DNA of 21,572 bases from Gracilariopsis chorda (Eukaryota > Rhodophyta > Florideophyceae > Gracilariales > Gracilariaceae), in assembly GCA_003194525.1 (NCBI GenBank), contig NBIV01000978.1, positions 1 to 21,572 of the forward strand. The letters run 5' to 3'. Below, piece by piece: positions 1 to 8,687 of the stretch (its first letter is position 1; each line of letters opens with the position of its first letter). The notes beneath the pieces were generated by a model. That model saw only the letters and a program-made list of their open reading frames with translations. It did no database searches and was not told where the DNA came from. Made by a program: the position numbers and the translations under genes.

Positions 1-1308
1 GGCGAACGGAGCTGTAAAGGGTGATGCAGAGGGTGCTGCAGCGGGAGCGGGAGCCGCGGCGGGAGCTGCGGGGGGTGCTTTGGAGAAGGCTGATTATTAC
101 GTGAACCGTGGGGCCGGGGGGAGTCACGTTCATTGTGGGTGCCAAAGGTTGAGCCGTTATTTCTGTTTTTGGGACGATGGAGGTGCAAGCGGAGTTGGTA
201 ATGGGAAGGGTCACAGGTTCTGCCTTTCTTCGTTTTCGAAGAGAGGTGGGCGGCGAAACAGAGCGGTGCCGACGCGCGCTCCCTTAAGTACGGAAGCTGG
301 TGGTGCGAAGGTAGTGGGCGCCACGTGCGGATGCTGTTTTTCGCGTTAGTTTGGGTGCAGTACCGGCGAGCACGTGGCGGGGGGTGCGCCTGTCCGCGGC
401 GCGTTGTGCCGCGTCCAGAGAGCGTGCGTATAACGCGTGCGAACGGCTCGCTGGAGGGGGGAGGGAGGGGGGGGAGAGAGTGTCGGTGACGGGGTGTAAC
501 TTTTTGAATGGACGGGCGGGCTTTTCCCTCCTCCAACACTTATTTCTGCTGCGTATGTGACAGCGTCGGTTTCGTACCGGCACTGTCCTTGGCGCGGCTG
601 CCCTCAAGGCGGCGTTTTGACCGCTTTTCGAGCCGGCTGAAAAAAGAAAAAATGTGATCGCTGCCAAGCTGGCGGGAGAAAGTGACGGCGATTGAAATGC
701 CAAACGGCTCTGTGTTCGATTTCACCTGTGTGTCAGCGCTTTTGGTCGGGTATTGCTGATTATCGACAACGAAGGTAGCCGCATCGATCGCGCCTGTTCG
801 GTGCATTCTCCCGGAAACATGTAGATACCACGGATTTGCGCTTTCGGCAATCTCCCTCCGGCAGCCTTGCTTCGGCCGTACCGCGCTTGTGATGCACCTA
901 CGTAGAGATTACAAGACGCGCTGTCTCAAGATTCACGTGACACCCTGCGGTCGATCTCTCAACGCACAACGTGCCAGGTGGTGGGTTGAGAGGTAGTACC
1001 TTGCCACGCACCAACATCACACCCGTCGCATTGCTCCCGTGACCGATATTCACCCTGGCCATCATTGGTAACATGCCGAACGCTCCAACTCAGCGCGCTC
1101 ACGTACAATCCGTTTCCGCACCAAATGTACTCCGAAAATGGTAACACTTTCTACTTCAATGCAGACACGTAGTCCCTTCAAGGACGTATGGTTCCTTCCC
1201 AACTTGCTCTCGCATTCAAGCTACCTCGCCTTCATGTTTGTGTCTGCTGTCGTTTCCGACACTAAAAGAGAGTGTCCGAGCCCTCGCCACTCACTCTCGG
1301 CCCTTCAA

Positions 1309-1322
1309 ACATGTTAACATGT
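1309..1322. repeat. 14-bp perfect palindrome
   Basis: ACATGTTAACATGT reads the same on both strands. It lies about 65 bp from a second inverted repeat at 1388-1411, in a stretch with no recognised gene, and is present in both copies of the large repeat. Function unknown. Confidence 0.6.
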
Positions 1323-1387
1323 ACTTGCTACTAGTGGCGAACTGTTCTAACCCACAATGAAGAAATTAGAGAACGGAATGTTTACAT

Positions 1388-1411
1388 TAAACAGGAGTAC
1401 GCTCCTGTTTA
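1388..1411. repeat. Inverted repeat, 10-bp perfect arms, 4-bp loop
   Basis: The arms TAAACAGGAG and CTCCTGTTTA flank a TACG loop. The same structure is at 18874-18897 in the second repeat copy. It lies downstream of the minus-strand zinc-finger gene, which ends at about 1486, so a role in 3'-end formation of that transcript is possible but unproven. Confidence 0.6.
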
Positions 1412-1433
1412 CTTTCAACGCAAAAAACAACTA

Positions 1434-1459
1434 TACACACAAGACACACACACACACAT
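1434..1459. repeat. CA-dinucleotide microsatellite
   Basis: A short, slightly interrupted (AC)n tract that also occurs in the second copy at about 18922-18945. It sits just downstream of the minus-strand zinc-finger reading frame. Confidence 0.7.
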
Positions 1460-1485
1460 GAACAAAACATGCAAAAGTGAAAGTG

Positions 1486-2684
1486 TCAACACGGTTCTCC
1501 CACTACAAGGACTCCAAGTACTCTAGATGCCTTTCTCTTCATATTAGCCTTAGTGAAGATGTGACAACGAGCTGCAGGTATCTTCTGGCAGATTTCGCGG
1601 CAGTGCGGACAGATCCACGTTCCGCTCGCCTTTGCACTTTCAAAGTCCCATTACAACTCTCCGAAGCACGGTCGACACACCGCCTTCCGACACTTGCGAT
1701 ACGTATGCAGGTTCGCACAGAAGACATTTTCCGACTTCTGAGTGCGGGCGCAGACGCGACAGAAGCGCGACGGACCGCGCAGCAACGGAGAGAGAGGAGG
1801 TGAGCGTGGCTTCTTTCTTAACGATGGAGTTAGTGGAATTGGCAGCGATGGTTGAGGCGCCAGATGCACTTGTAGGAGCGTTGGTGGCGCCTGAAGCGGT
1901 GCTTGAGATGGGGGGGCTAGTGGCACGGCGGCAGTCAGCGGTGACGGCGATGTGGTGCTGAGATAGGCGGTGGCGTGCAGGTGCGGAGTAGGCGGTGTGC
2001 TAGGAGGGGCATGCGAGAGTGCTCGCTCACAGCGACGAGACGTGATCGCCTCGAGTTCGGCCACAATATCCTCGTGCTGCGAAGACGGCTGCTTCTGGGG
2101 CGGCGAGGGCAAGAAAAAGTCCGGAAAAAAGCCATGCTCAGGCGCCCGAAGCGGTGTTTGAGGTGGGGGGTCGGGTGGCGCGGCGGCAGTTAGCGGTGAC
2201 GGCGATGTGCGGCTGAGATGCGCAGTGGCGTGCAGGTGCGGAGTAGGCGGTGGGGGAGGAGGGGCAGGCGTACGGCAACGACACGCGATCCACACGATTG
2301 CGGCCACAGAATCTTTGTCCCGCGAAGGCGGCTGCCTTTCGGACGGCAGAGGGAAGAGAGAGGATACAGAAACGTCCTGCTCACGCACGAGGGCGAGGTC
2401 AGCCTCCGTGAACACAAGCCAAGGCAACCAAGCTTGCGTGGGCGGCATATCTAGAGGAAGAGTGTTGTCGGCGATGTGGGTGACGTTTAAGGCGGCGGGG
2501 CGGAATGGGACGGTGGAGTTGGCGGAGAGCGCGTGGGTGTGAGAGTGGGGAGGGGTATGGGGAGCGATGTGGAGAGTTTCGGGCGGACGTCAAGCTGGCG
2601 ACGAGCGTGCTTTAAGAAGGCAGTGCGAACGAGCGCGCGCCCGGTGCATTCAAGCCTCGTCTGGTGATCTAGCCCTCGTATCAT
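1486..2684 (-). pseudogene. Pro-rich protein with C-terminal zf-4CXXC_R1 (CDCA7-like) finger, interrupted (copy 1)
   Basis: An ATG at 2448 opens a 265-codon frame. The second repeat copy suggests the frame may begin further upstream, near 2684. The N-terminal part is mostly low-complexity, rich in Pro, Ser and Thr, and contains a duplicated module (about 1921-2365) with the shared core PPTPHLHATA. The C-terminal end has the Cys pairs RFCRVC, a CANLHTYRKC segment and CRPCFGEL. A TAA follows at 1651-1653. The same frame then continues with WDFESAKASGTWICPHCREIC, which is the expected second half of a zf-4CXXC_R1 zinc finger, and ends at 1486-1488. Proteins with this domain (CDCA7 family) are nuclear and tied to chromatin and DNA methylation maintenance; that role is inference here. 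The TAA splits the zinc-binding domain in both copies, so I call it a likely pseudogene. Readthrough or a hidden intron remain possible. Confidence 0.6.
1921..2252. repeat. Internal direct duplication within the Pro-rich gene
   Basis: Bases 1921-1997 and 2176-2252 align without gaps over 77 bp with only a handful of differences. Weaker similarity extends beyond 1997 and 2252 for another 100 bp or so, giving a tandem unit of about 255 bp. On the minus strand each unit encodes an acidic/basic stretch (QPPSRDKDSVAAIVW versus QPSSQHEDIVAELEA) followed by PPTPHLHATA and SPSPLTAA. The weaker flanks indicate an old duplication kept in frame. Confidence 0.8.
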
Positions 2685-3249
2685 ATCATCTGTTTTTCGA
2701 GTTTTACAGCATCATGAATCCAGGCCATGCAGCGTGGAGCTCTCTGAGAAAGAGTCACTCTCGGCCCAGTGGTAGTTCTGGTTTGACAGTGTCACTCTCA
2801 TCCTGAGATTGTATTTGTCAGAAAAACTCGAGATCTTCCGCTGCCAAGGTCTGGCTCCACGACGCCCGTTCTTTCACTTCTGGACTAGAATAGCACCTCG
2901 ACGCACGCAGATTTCAATCTTTTCATCACCAATGCCAAGCGTTTTGCAGAAAGCCCTGTACTCAGAAATGCCGCTGCGTTCATTCGGATTGTGCTTTGCT
3001 ATTATTTCTAGAACGGGCAGGCTCGTGGTGGAAGTGAACGGCAGCCCTGAGGGCTGCTGTTCGCTTCTTGTCACGCAAACGATACATCCTCAAACGCGTC
3101 AGATTTGTGCCCTAATTTCCTGTTGACTGCCACCCACTTGTTCTCCGCTAAGCCATGCCAAGTGTTGATCAGTAAGGTCACCCAATCCTTCACTATGCCC
3201 CCGTTGCTTAGGGCCAAATGAAAAGTCTTGCGATTATTCGTGTGCTCTT

Positions 3250-3720
3250 CTTCCGCCGAGCAGGAAAGAATTCCAAATTCATTAGTTTACTTGTTGTTCC
3301 CGAAAGCTCTTATGCCACAGTAGGTGCGTAGAACCCGGAGACCACTCTTTTGGTATAGACTGCCGCCTTATCTCCACACGGACAATGGTTCCCAATTCAT
3401 CTCGAAGTTTGCCATCACTTCTGCTGAGTCTCAGGACTGAAACATTTCTTCACCACCACCTACCACCCCCTGACCGATTGGCATACGAAATGGTTCAACA
3501 GCTGCAGCTGTCAATATACACGGGTGCAACGCACCGTTTCTTTTGCTGCTATCCGCGCCCGTCAAAAACAGCTGTTGGACCCACGTGCGCGAAAAGGACT
3601 TCAGTCTTTGGCTTAAATCGTGATCATGAACTTTGGAACGGGTCTGTCTCCGGGCTCAAGAATAGAGCACTTCGGGCACCTCGATGGTTTCCTCGGTGGA
3701 ATTGCGTATTCTGATCTTCT
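3250..3720 (+). mobile_element. LTR-retrotransposon integrase core remnant (copy 1)
   Basis: The + strand encodes LHTDNGSQFISKF, with the invariant second Asp of a DDE integrase at 3381-3383. After a one-base frame change come TTTYHPLTD and TKWFN, matching the family pattern of HPQTDG followed by ER-F-N. The distance from the Asp codon (3381) to the codon at the catalytic Glu position (3488-3490) is 107 nt, one base short of the 108 expected for D-35-E spacing. That codon is AAA (Lys) instead of Glu, so the enzyme is dead as read. I see no clear zinc-binding domain, reverse transcriptase, RNase H or LTRs around it. It is a Ty3/gypsy-like fragment by motif only. Confidence 0.65.
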
Positions 3721-3837
3721 TGGTCCAAGGTTAGTCGCTAGGAGATTGCGATCAGGGCGCACCAAATTCGTGATGAGCCTGTTATGTCTTTTTTCATACG
3801 CGATGCAACAAGTCGAATTTATCTTATCCGCGGGTTG

Positions 3838-4990
3838 CTACAGAGGGACTGAGTTTGTTCTACGTTGTATTTTGTCAAAAGTGCGAAGCAAGGCATTATC
3901 CGTGGAAGGCGCTGTTATCGGATGAATCTTTAAAAGAGCTACAGATGTTTGAAGCGAGGAGATAGCTATACGGGTCCTGTGTGGTGCGACTAGGCCAGCA
4001 GCGTCAGCGCAACTTCTAGCGAAACTACCCTTGATTCATCAATTCCTACACTTGATGCTCTGATGACGAGCGTTGTGATATTTTCGTCCACTGCAATCAC
4101 CATTACGTCGGCTCTACTGGCTAGCCTCACCACTGCAGGGCTACCAAAGGCATTTGTCGTTATGAAGAGGACGTCAACATTCGCAGCCGTAGTAACTGAA
4201 GAATCTACGTCCGTCCGATTGTTGGTAACCAGATGAGGTGCTCGAGAAAGCTCAACAAGCACGCTGGACAAAACTGTATAGTCAAGCTCTTCCGCTGTTG
4301 ACTTTGGTGAAACGCTGTCATCTGCTGGCAGCGGTTGAAGTGGTGGAGAATGCGCACATGTTAGGCGGAACTCTCGAGTGACAAGATGGCTGATCACTGC
4401 TTCTGCACCAGAATTCGCATCAACTGCGTTTCCAGATCGGTAGTTTGCGAGTTGTACATGATCTTCCTCAGAAAATTGGGAAACAACTGCTTAGCCTGAC
4501 AGCTATGCTTTTCAAGGTGCTGGACTGAAAGCAACAAAGCCGCTGGGTCAGCGGTAGGCCCCCATGATGAAGCGCCTCCCTTCGATGACGCTATTTTGAC
4601 AAATAATTGTCAAAATACGTTGTCGTGCGGTGCGTGATATCCAAGCGTAATGTAGCACGAGCAGCATCTGTGGTGTATCTATGGCGAAGGATGGTCTCTT
4701 CGGGCCTGCCTGAATCAAGTACTATTCTGAGACGATTTGATGTAGATGAAACTGGGGCTGGGACCCATTTCAATACAAGCAAATCGATCAAGAGCGTATC
4801 CTTCCACGTATAACGCATTGGAGATTGGCCAATACATTAGTGCGCCTTTCAGAACATCCGAGTGAATAATGAGCGTGTCAGTGACGCGTAGGGGAAGTCT
4901 TGCAGCCGGAAGTGAATCGCTAGCGTACCCGCCGATGGCACCCCCAACACCTGTGGGGACTATGAGCACTGTTGTATGCTGCGAACACAC
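3838..4990 (-). pseudogene. DUF3326 family protein, frame-broken
   Basis: From 4990 the minus strand reads VLIVPTGVGGAIGGYASDSL, then MYWPISNALYVEGYALDRFA, the typical DUF3326 N-terminus. A frame change near 4790 leads to VSSTSNRLRIVLDSG and TTDAARATLRLDI. More changes near 4600 and 4490 lead to GAEAVISHLVTREFRL, AEELDYTVLSSVLVELSRAP and VIAVDENITTLVI. A last shift near 4010 gives ADAAGLVAPHRTRIAISSL and a stop at 3838-3840. Motif order and spacing match the family apart from missing residues around 4600. The family's biochemical role is unknown to me. It occurs in cyanobacteria and photosynthetic eukaryotes. The gene start is uncertain (GTG at 4990); an N-terminal extension upstream, such as a transit peptide, cannot be excluded. 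At least four frame changes suggest a pseudogene, though some could be consensus errors. Confidence 0.8.
4593..4616. repeat. Inverted repeat, 10-bp perfect arms, inside DUF3326
   Basis: The arms ATTTTGACAA and TTGTCAAAAT flank ATAA. The repeat lies at the place where the DUF3326 reading frame loses residues and changes frame, which would fit a small insertion/deletion scar. Confidence 0.7.
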
Positions 4991-5431
4991 AACCAGTGCA
5001 TCTCGACTTCGGACAGAGAGGTGACGCGGGTACTGCTACAACGCTTGAACTTTTGTGGCTCGCTTGAACTGTGAGTTTGCAAAGCCCAGGAATGTGAGAA
5101 AAGCACACGAGTGAGGTAGGCTGGGGATTCTCTGGGAGCACATCTCGATAACGCTGGATTCTGTGAAGGGCACGTCAGTCTAGTGGGGCCAGGGAGCAGA
5201 AGTGCAGCCGCCGGTACTTCTGAACACGCTTTTCAAGACTTTCGCTGTTTGAAACGCGACGTAGACAGTGCCTACTTTCATACTCTATCTGTATCTTGTT
5301 TCTTCTGCATGTGTTCTGGTTCAGTGATAGAATTAAGGTTGATAGAATGTATTCTATTGACACTCTTTTGTCTTGAAACATGAGAAAGCTCTTTTACCCT
5401 GCTGCTAAAGGTTATTGTTCTCGTACAAGCG
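4991..5431. other. Intergenic stretch between DUF3326 and NDUFA13
   Basis: Both neighbours are on the minus strand, so this stretch is 3' of NDUFA13 and 5' of DUF3326. It has only short open frames, none of which I recognise. It is AT-richer than the surroundings from 5240 on. A promoter or N-terminal coding exon for DUF3326 would be expected near 4990-5140, but none can be proven. Confidence 0.4.
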
Positions 5432-6040
5432 TTAATCGTAAGAAAACGGATCTTCTCCTCCAACTGGAGGTATGAAACTCCTCAACTTTTGCACCTTTTT
5501 CCCTACCTTCCAGCTAGGGATATCCGCCATTACGTTTGCTTCCCACGTGCTGTATTGTTCTGTCTACAAATAGAAGAACACATCAAGGAAGGGACGAACA
5601 GGATACGAATTGCGAGCTCCTTAGGCGTCTTTGCTCTGATTTCATGAGGCGGTAGGAGCATATAAATCAGGGATTGACACTTACCTTTGCTACAAGACGA
5701 GCTTCATCCCTAGCTTGTAAAAATGGAATGATCGCTAAAAAGAATGTTCTTTTTCTCTTGTTGCAAATAAATCCCTACCAAAGAAAATTGAACATGAATA
5801 GAGAGTGGGGTTGGTCAAGTCAGGGTCAGATTGATTGAGACATGTGGAGGTTATTGGACGGATGAAATCACACATCTTCGCTTAAATTTAAAAGTACTAA
5901 TGCAAGTAGAAGCTGTATGACATGACCAGCGCGGTTCCGAACAAGAGTGGGCCGGCAGCAGGCCCGATTGAGCGGGGAACATTTCTGGCAATGTTGATAG
6001 GAGCGTGTCCGCCGTTGGGAGCCACCTCCTGTTGTACGGC
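5432..6040 (-). CDS. NDUFA13: Complex I subunit NDUFA13 / GRIM-19 (B16.6), intron-containing
   Basis: Three minus-strand exon segments fit the family in order. Segment A (open from 6040 down to about 5900) reads PNGGHAPINIARNVPRS, followed by a hydrophobic span GPLLFGTALVMSYSFYL, matching the P-GG-API--RN-P motif and the single membrane helix. Segment B (5774-5685, 90 nt, open) contains LAIIPFLQARDEARLVAK, matching the conserved LLPLLQAE-D block. Segment C (5563-5432) reads TEQYSTWEANV, then MADIPSWKVGKKVQ and RSFIPPVGGEDPF with a stop, matching the MKDVP-WKVGESV C-terminus. B and C are joined by a clean GTAAGT...TAG intron. NDUFA13 is an accessory subunit of mitochondrial NADH dehydrogenase. 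The 5' end is unresolved because a TGA at 6041-6043 blocks the frame, so an upstream exon may exist. The donor of the first intron is also unresolved. It is the least damaged gene here. Confidence 0.7.
5564..5684 (-). other. Spliceosomal intron in NDUFA13
   Basis: The minus strand reads GCAAAG then GTAAGTG at the 5' side (5684) and TTCTATTTGTAG then ACAGAA at the 3' side (5564), 121 nt. Removing it joins LVAK to TEQYSTWE in frame, as the family alignment requires. A second acceptor, TTTGGTAG, sits at 5775, just before segment B. Confidence 0.75.
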
Positions 6041-6302
6041 TCAATGCGGCAGTGGTCTGTGCCGTGCCTCGATTGCCGTCAGCATGGACTTGCGCACGCA
6101 GAAGATGGAGTACACCCGACACAGGCGTAGGATTTAATCACGGGAGGGATTTAATGAAAATAGCGCTTCGGTGAGCGGCTCAGATGGAAAGCGATCGCGG
6201 AGGCATGCGCATTTCTCTACCTGCTTGCAGTACCAGGACCACCTGTAGAATACGATAATCTAGATGATAGCAGTCATCCGAGACCCCAAACAAAGCAGAA
6301 AC

Positions 6303-6527
6303 CTAAAACTGTGACGACGATAGGAGCAGTCCATCATCATCATAATCATGTTTACATAGCCGTCTAGCTTCTGCACTGGGTGACACCTTTATCTCTGCTG
6401 CCCCATTCGAGAAGAAATCTATCCCTTTGGTGCATAACGGCGGAAACGTTTCAACAAATCGCATGAGTATCGTGAAAAATGTATGGTACCATTGATATCG
6501 ATGTTTCCATGAGAGCAACGAGAGCAC
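6303..6527 (-). CDS. Unrecognised 74-codon open frame
   Basis: The frame contains TILMRFVETFPPL and IDFFSNGAAEIKVSPSAEAR and ends with an acidic DYDDDG run. The composition is protein-like, but I recognise no family and it has no clear partner exons. The remainder of 6130-7225 holds a 16-bp palindrome (6668), a poly-T run near 6700 and a 102-codon plus-strand frame (6805-7113) without recognisable motifs. Chance open frames are likely. Confidence 0.2.
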   Translation of the reverse strand: MLSLLSWKHRYQWYHTFFTILMRFVETFPPLCTKGIDFFSNGAAEIKVSPSAEARRLCKHDYDDDGLLLSSSQF

Positions 6528-6667
6528 TTCAGTGGTCGTTTCGTTTCGAAACTTTCCAGGCGACTAGAGCATCATGGTGTGGTCGCCTCGACAAATCGGT
6601 CCCTACACGTAGTTGAGAAACGCCGCCGGCGGCGTCATGAGAAGGAGCTAGCAATTCACGGGTAGAT

Positions 6668-6683
6668 GTGTAGAATTCTACAC
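6668..6683. repeat. 16-bp perfect palindrome
   Basis: GTGTAGAATTCTACAC is its own reverse complement. It lies in a gene-free stretch about 15 bp before a long T-rich run (about 6698-6718). Confidence 0.7.
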
Positions 6684-7225
6684 CCCTGTCTCGTAGGTTT
6701 TTTTGTCTTTTTTTTTTAATTGAATCATTGCAACTGTTGTGCAGTGCAATAGCACTGGAGATATGACAGTGAGGCTACAGCCGCAGGGTTGATCCGCGGT
6801 TGATGTGAACAGACGTTCAGATCTTGCTAAGTTCCAAAAGTTTGAACCTGCAATTGTTGCGGCACTTCCTCGTTGCTTTTGTGAGCACTTTCTTGCGAAG
6901 CTGGAGGTTATTGTTATGTCCCTAGCATCCTGTGGGGGCCCTTTTCTGTACAGCCTAAGAGTTCCTCATACTGCAAGTAGTTGTAGAAGAGAGGAGTGCA
7001 CGAGCACAAGCTCAACAAACTTAACTTTACGACATAGCTTGAGGTCCAACCATCTCGCGCTCGTGGTTACCGCCGAATCCTACTACTCAATTTATTCTAC
7101 CCGTAGAGCATAAAGCGGTTGCCAGCCGATAGGGAAGCAAAGATGAGAATTCTGGGAAGAGCAATACTTCGCGTGGTGCAATCGGCATCCATTGATAACC
7201 TAAGAACACATCTTTCGCCCCAATT

Positions 7226-8475
7226 ATGTCAAATAAGAGAGATAGCACAGGTTTAAACGGGGCCAATCCCCATGTTGTTTCGAAGAAACCAAGGCTTGCA
7301 GATAAGGACTCGAGCAATGATGTTCACATATGTGAAGAACAAGAGCCAGCATTGGTGTCTTCAAAACTTCCCTCTACTAATTCAATGCCACGTTGTATAA
7401 CATCTCGTGTGGAATCGACGGGAACAACAGGATCGTCTGTTCTGCCCGACAAGCTTGGGCAATCTCCGCCAATGCTAAAAACATCATGTAAGCATGGCAT
7501 TTTCCTTCCCGGAGACTGCAAAAAAGAATACAACATTTCTGAGCTTAAGATGCCAGAGAAACTAGCGAAGCAGTATTCCCTTTCACTGATTTCATTTGAG
7601 CGGGAAATTGTAAAAGGGGTAGAGCGGAACGAGAGCATTCTGGTTGCAGCACACACGAACGTATTGAAGGCAGCGATAACGGAATACGATGGCACGAAGA
7701 GACAACCAAAGGGTAAGGTATACGTCGCCAATCAAAGCCCTCAGCAATCAAAAATATCGAGAACTTGAAGCAGAATTTAGTGATGTTAGATTGATGACCG
7801 GGGATGCAACGATAACAAGAATACCTCTTGTCTTGCAATGACTACCAAAACTCTCAGAAGCATGCTCTACAGAGTAATTTAAGTTTTACGTGAGGTCTCT
7901 TGAGTTATTTTTGATGCAGTTCACTATATGCGGGACAAAAAAAGAGGGGTCATGTGGGAGGAATCAATCATCCTTGTTCCGCAAACTGTCAGATTTGTAC
8001 TCCTGAGCGCTACGATTCCAAACGCACGTGAATACTCGGAATAGATTGGCCATTTGAATATCAAACGAACATAGCGCGAGCATCTCAAAATGCAGTAGCA
8101 TCTCTGCACGACGAGGATCAGGATTTGCTCCAGACAACACCCATTTTTCAACTGCTGGATCTCGGAATTGACATCCATCATTCAGGACCCCTTCCCGTTG
8201 TAAATGAGGTTCTTGAAATCTATTTCAGTAAGGGCTATTGAAATGTCTTTTCGCGACAGAGACTTTTGAGATGGGACTAAACGTGCCAGCCAAAACAGTG
8301 CTGTTTACCAGTATCAGGCCGCTTGACGGGTTACAGTTCAGAAAGCCTGCCGGAGGCGAATACATGCAAATGAGTGGCCGGGTCGATCGTCGAGGTATTG
8401 ATAAAGAGGAATCAGCAGTGCATTGTCCAAGGTTGGAAGAAGAGACCATTGCCGAAGTGGTAGTGTACAGGTGAG
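7226..8475 (+). pseudogene. MTR4: Exosome RNA helicase MTR4 (SKIV2L2), decayed and internally deleted
   Basis: An ATG at 7226 opens a 180-codon frame. A low-complexity N-terminus leads into LKMPEKLAKQYSLSLISFE and VERNESILVAAHT, the Q-motif and motif I region of MTR4. After frame changes come [39 protein letters not shown] and [14 protein letters not shown] plus [10 protein letters not shown] (motifs Ia to III). Then [28 protein letters not shown] and [10 protein letters not shown] appear (motifs IV to VI). MTR4 unwinds RNA for the nuclear exosome. Damage: Walker A AHTSAGKT reads AHTNVLKA; DE-H reads DAVH; motif VI GRAGRRG reads GRVDRRG; TAA, TGA and TAG occur in frame near 7880, 7901 and 8042. 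The stretch between motif III and motif IV (about 8050-8095) has lost much of its expected length, and the whole C-terminal half (arch, helical bundle) is missing. No active product is plausible. Confidence 0.9.
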
Positions 8476-8687
8476 GTGCAAGCCGGGCAGCAAAGCTATC
8501 ATTGACATTGTTGAGGACAATGGATCGTGTCCCATACACTGTGACGCTACCCAACGTGTAATACATGCAAACATGCGTCGCTGCCTGTAATATATTGTTT
8601 CGAGAAAATGAATTTACGTGCACCTTTTTTCGCTGAACTAATGATTATGTATAGCGCTTTATATCCAGCAATAGAGATTGTTCCTGT

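Larger units (their letters stand above)
1..4097. repeat. Terminal direct repeat, copy 1
   Basis: The window opens with a segment that recurs, same orientation, at its end (17497-21572). Landmarks shared in order are the GC-rich start, a CA microsatellite, the Pro-rich/zinc-finger gene, the integrase remnant and the 3' end of the DUF3326 gene. The copies are 4097 and 4076 bases long. Most differences are one-base changes in homopolymers, for example G6 versus G5 near 70 and an extra T near 136. A few are substitutions (C1724/T, A1826/G). Long stretches such as 2810-3260 look identical. Because the repeat begins at base 1 and ends at the last base, I infer that the sequence wraps around on itself (circular molecule or tandem array). 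Confidence 0.95.

Noticed and set aside
959..1147. Minus-strand 62-codon frame, identical in both copies, as a gene
   Set aside because: No motif recognised, and another minus frame over the same bases is equally open; identity in both copies follows from the repeat itself.
3080..3345. Minus-strand 107-codon open frame (best in copy 2, 20551-20874) as a gene
   Set aside because: It overlaps the integrase remnant on the other strand, has no known motif, and is broken by a one-base difference in copy 1.
1..4097. The 4.1-kb repeat as long terminal repeats of a giant retroelement
   Set aside because: The repeat contains parts of host-type genes, and its ends are the window ends without the usual TG...CA termini or target duplications; circular closure is simpler.
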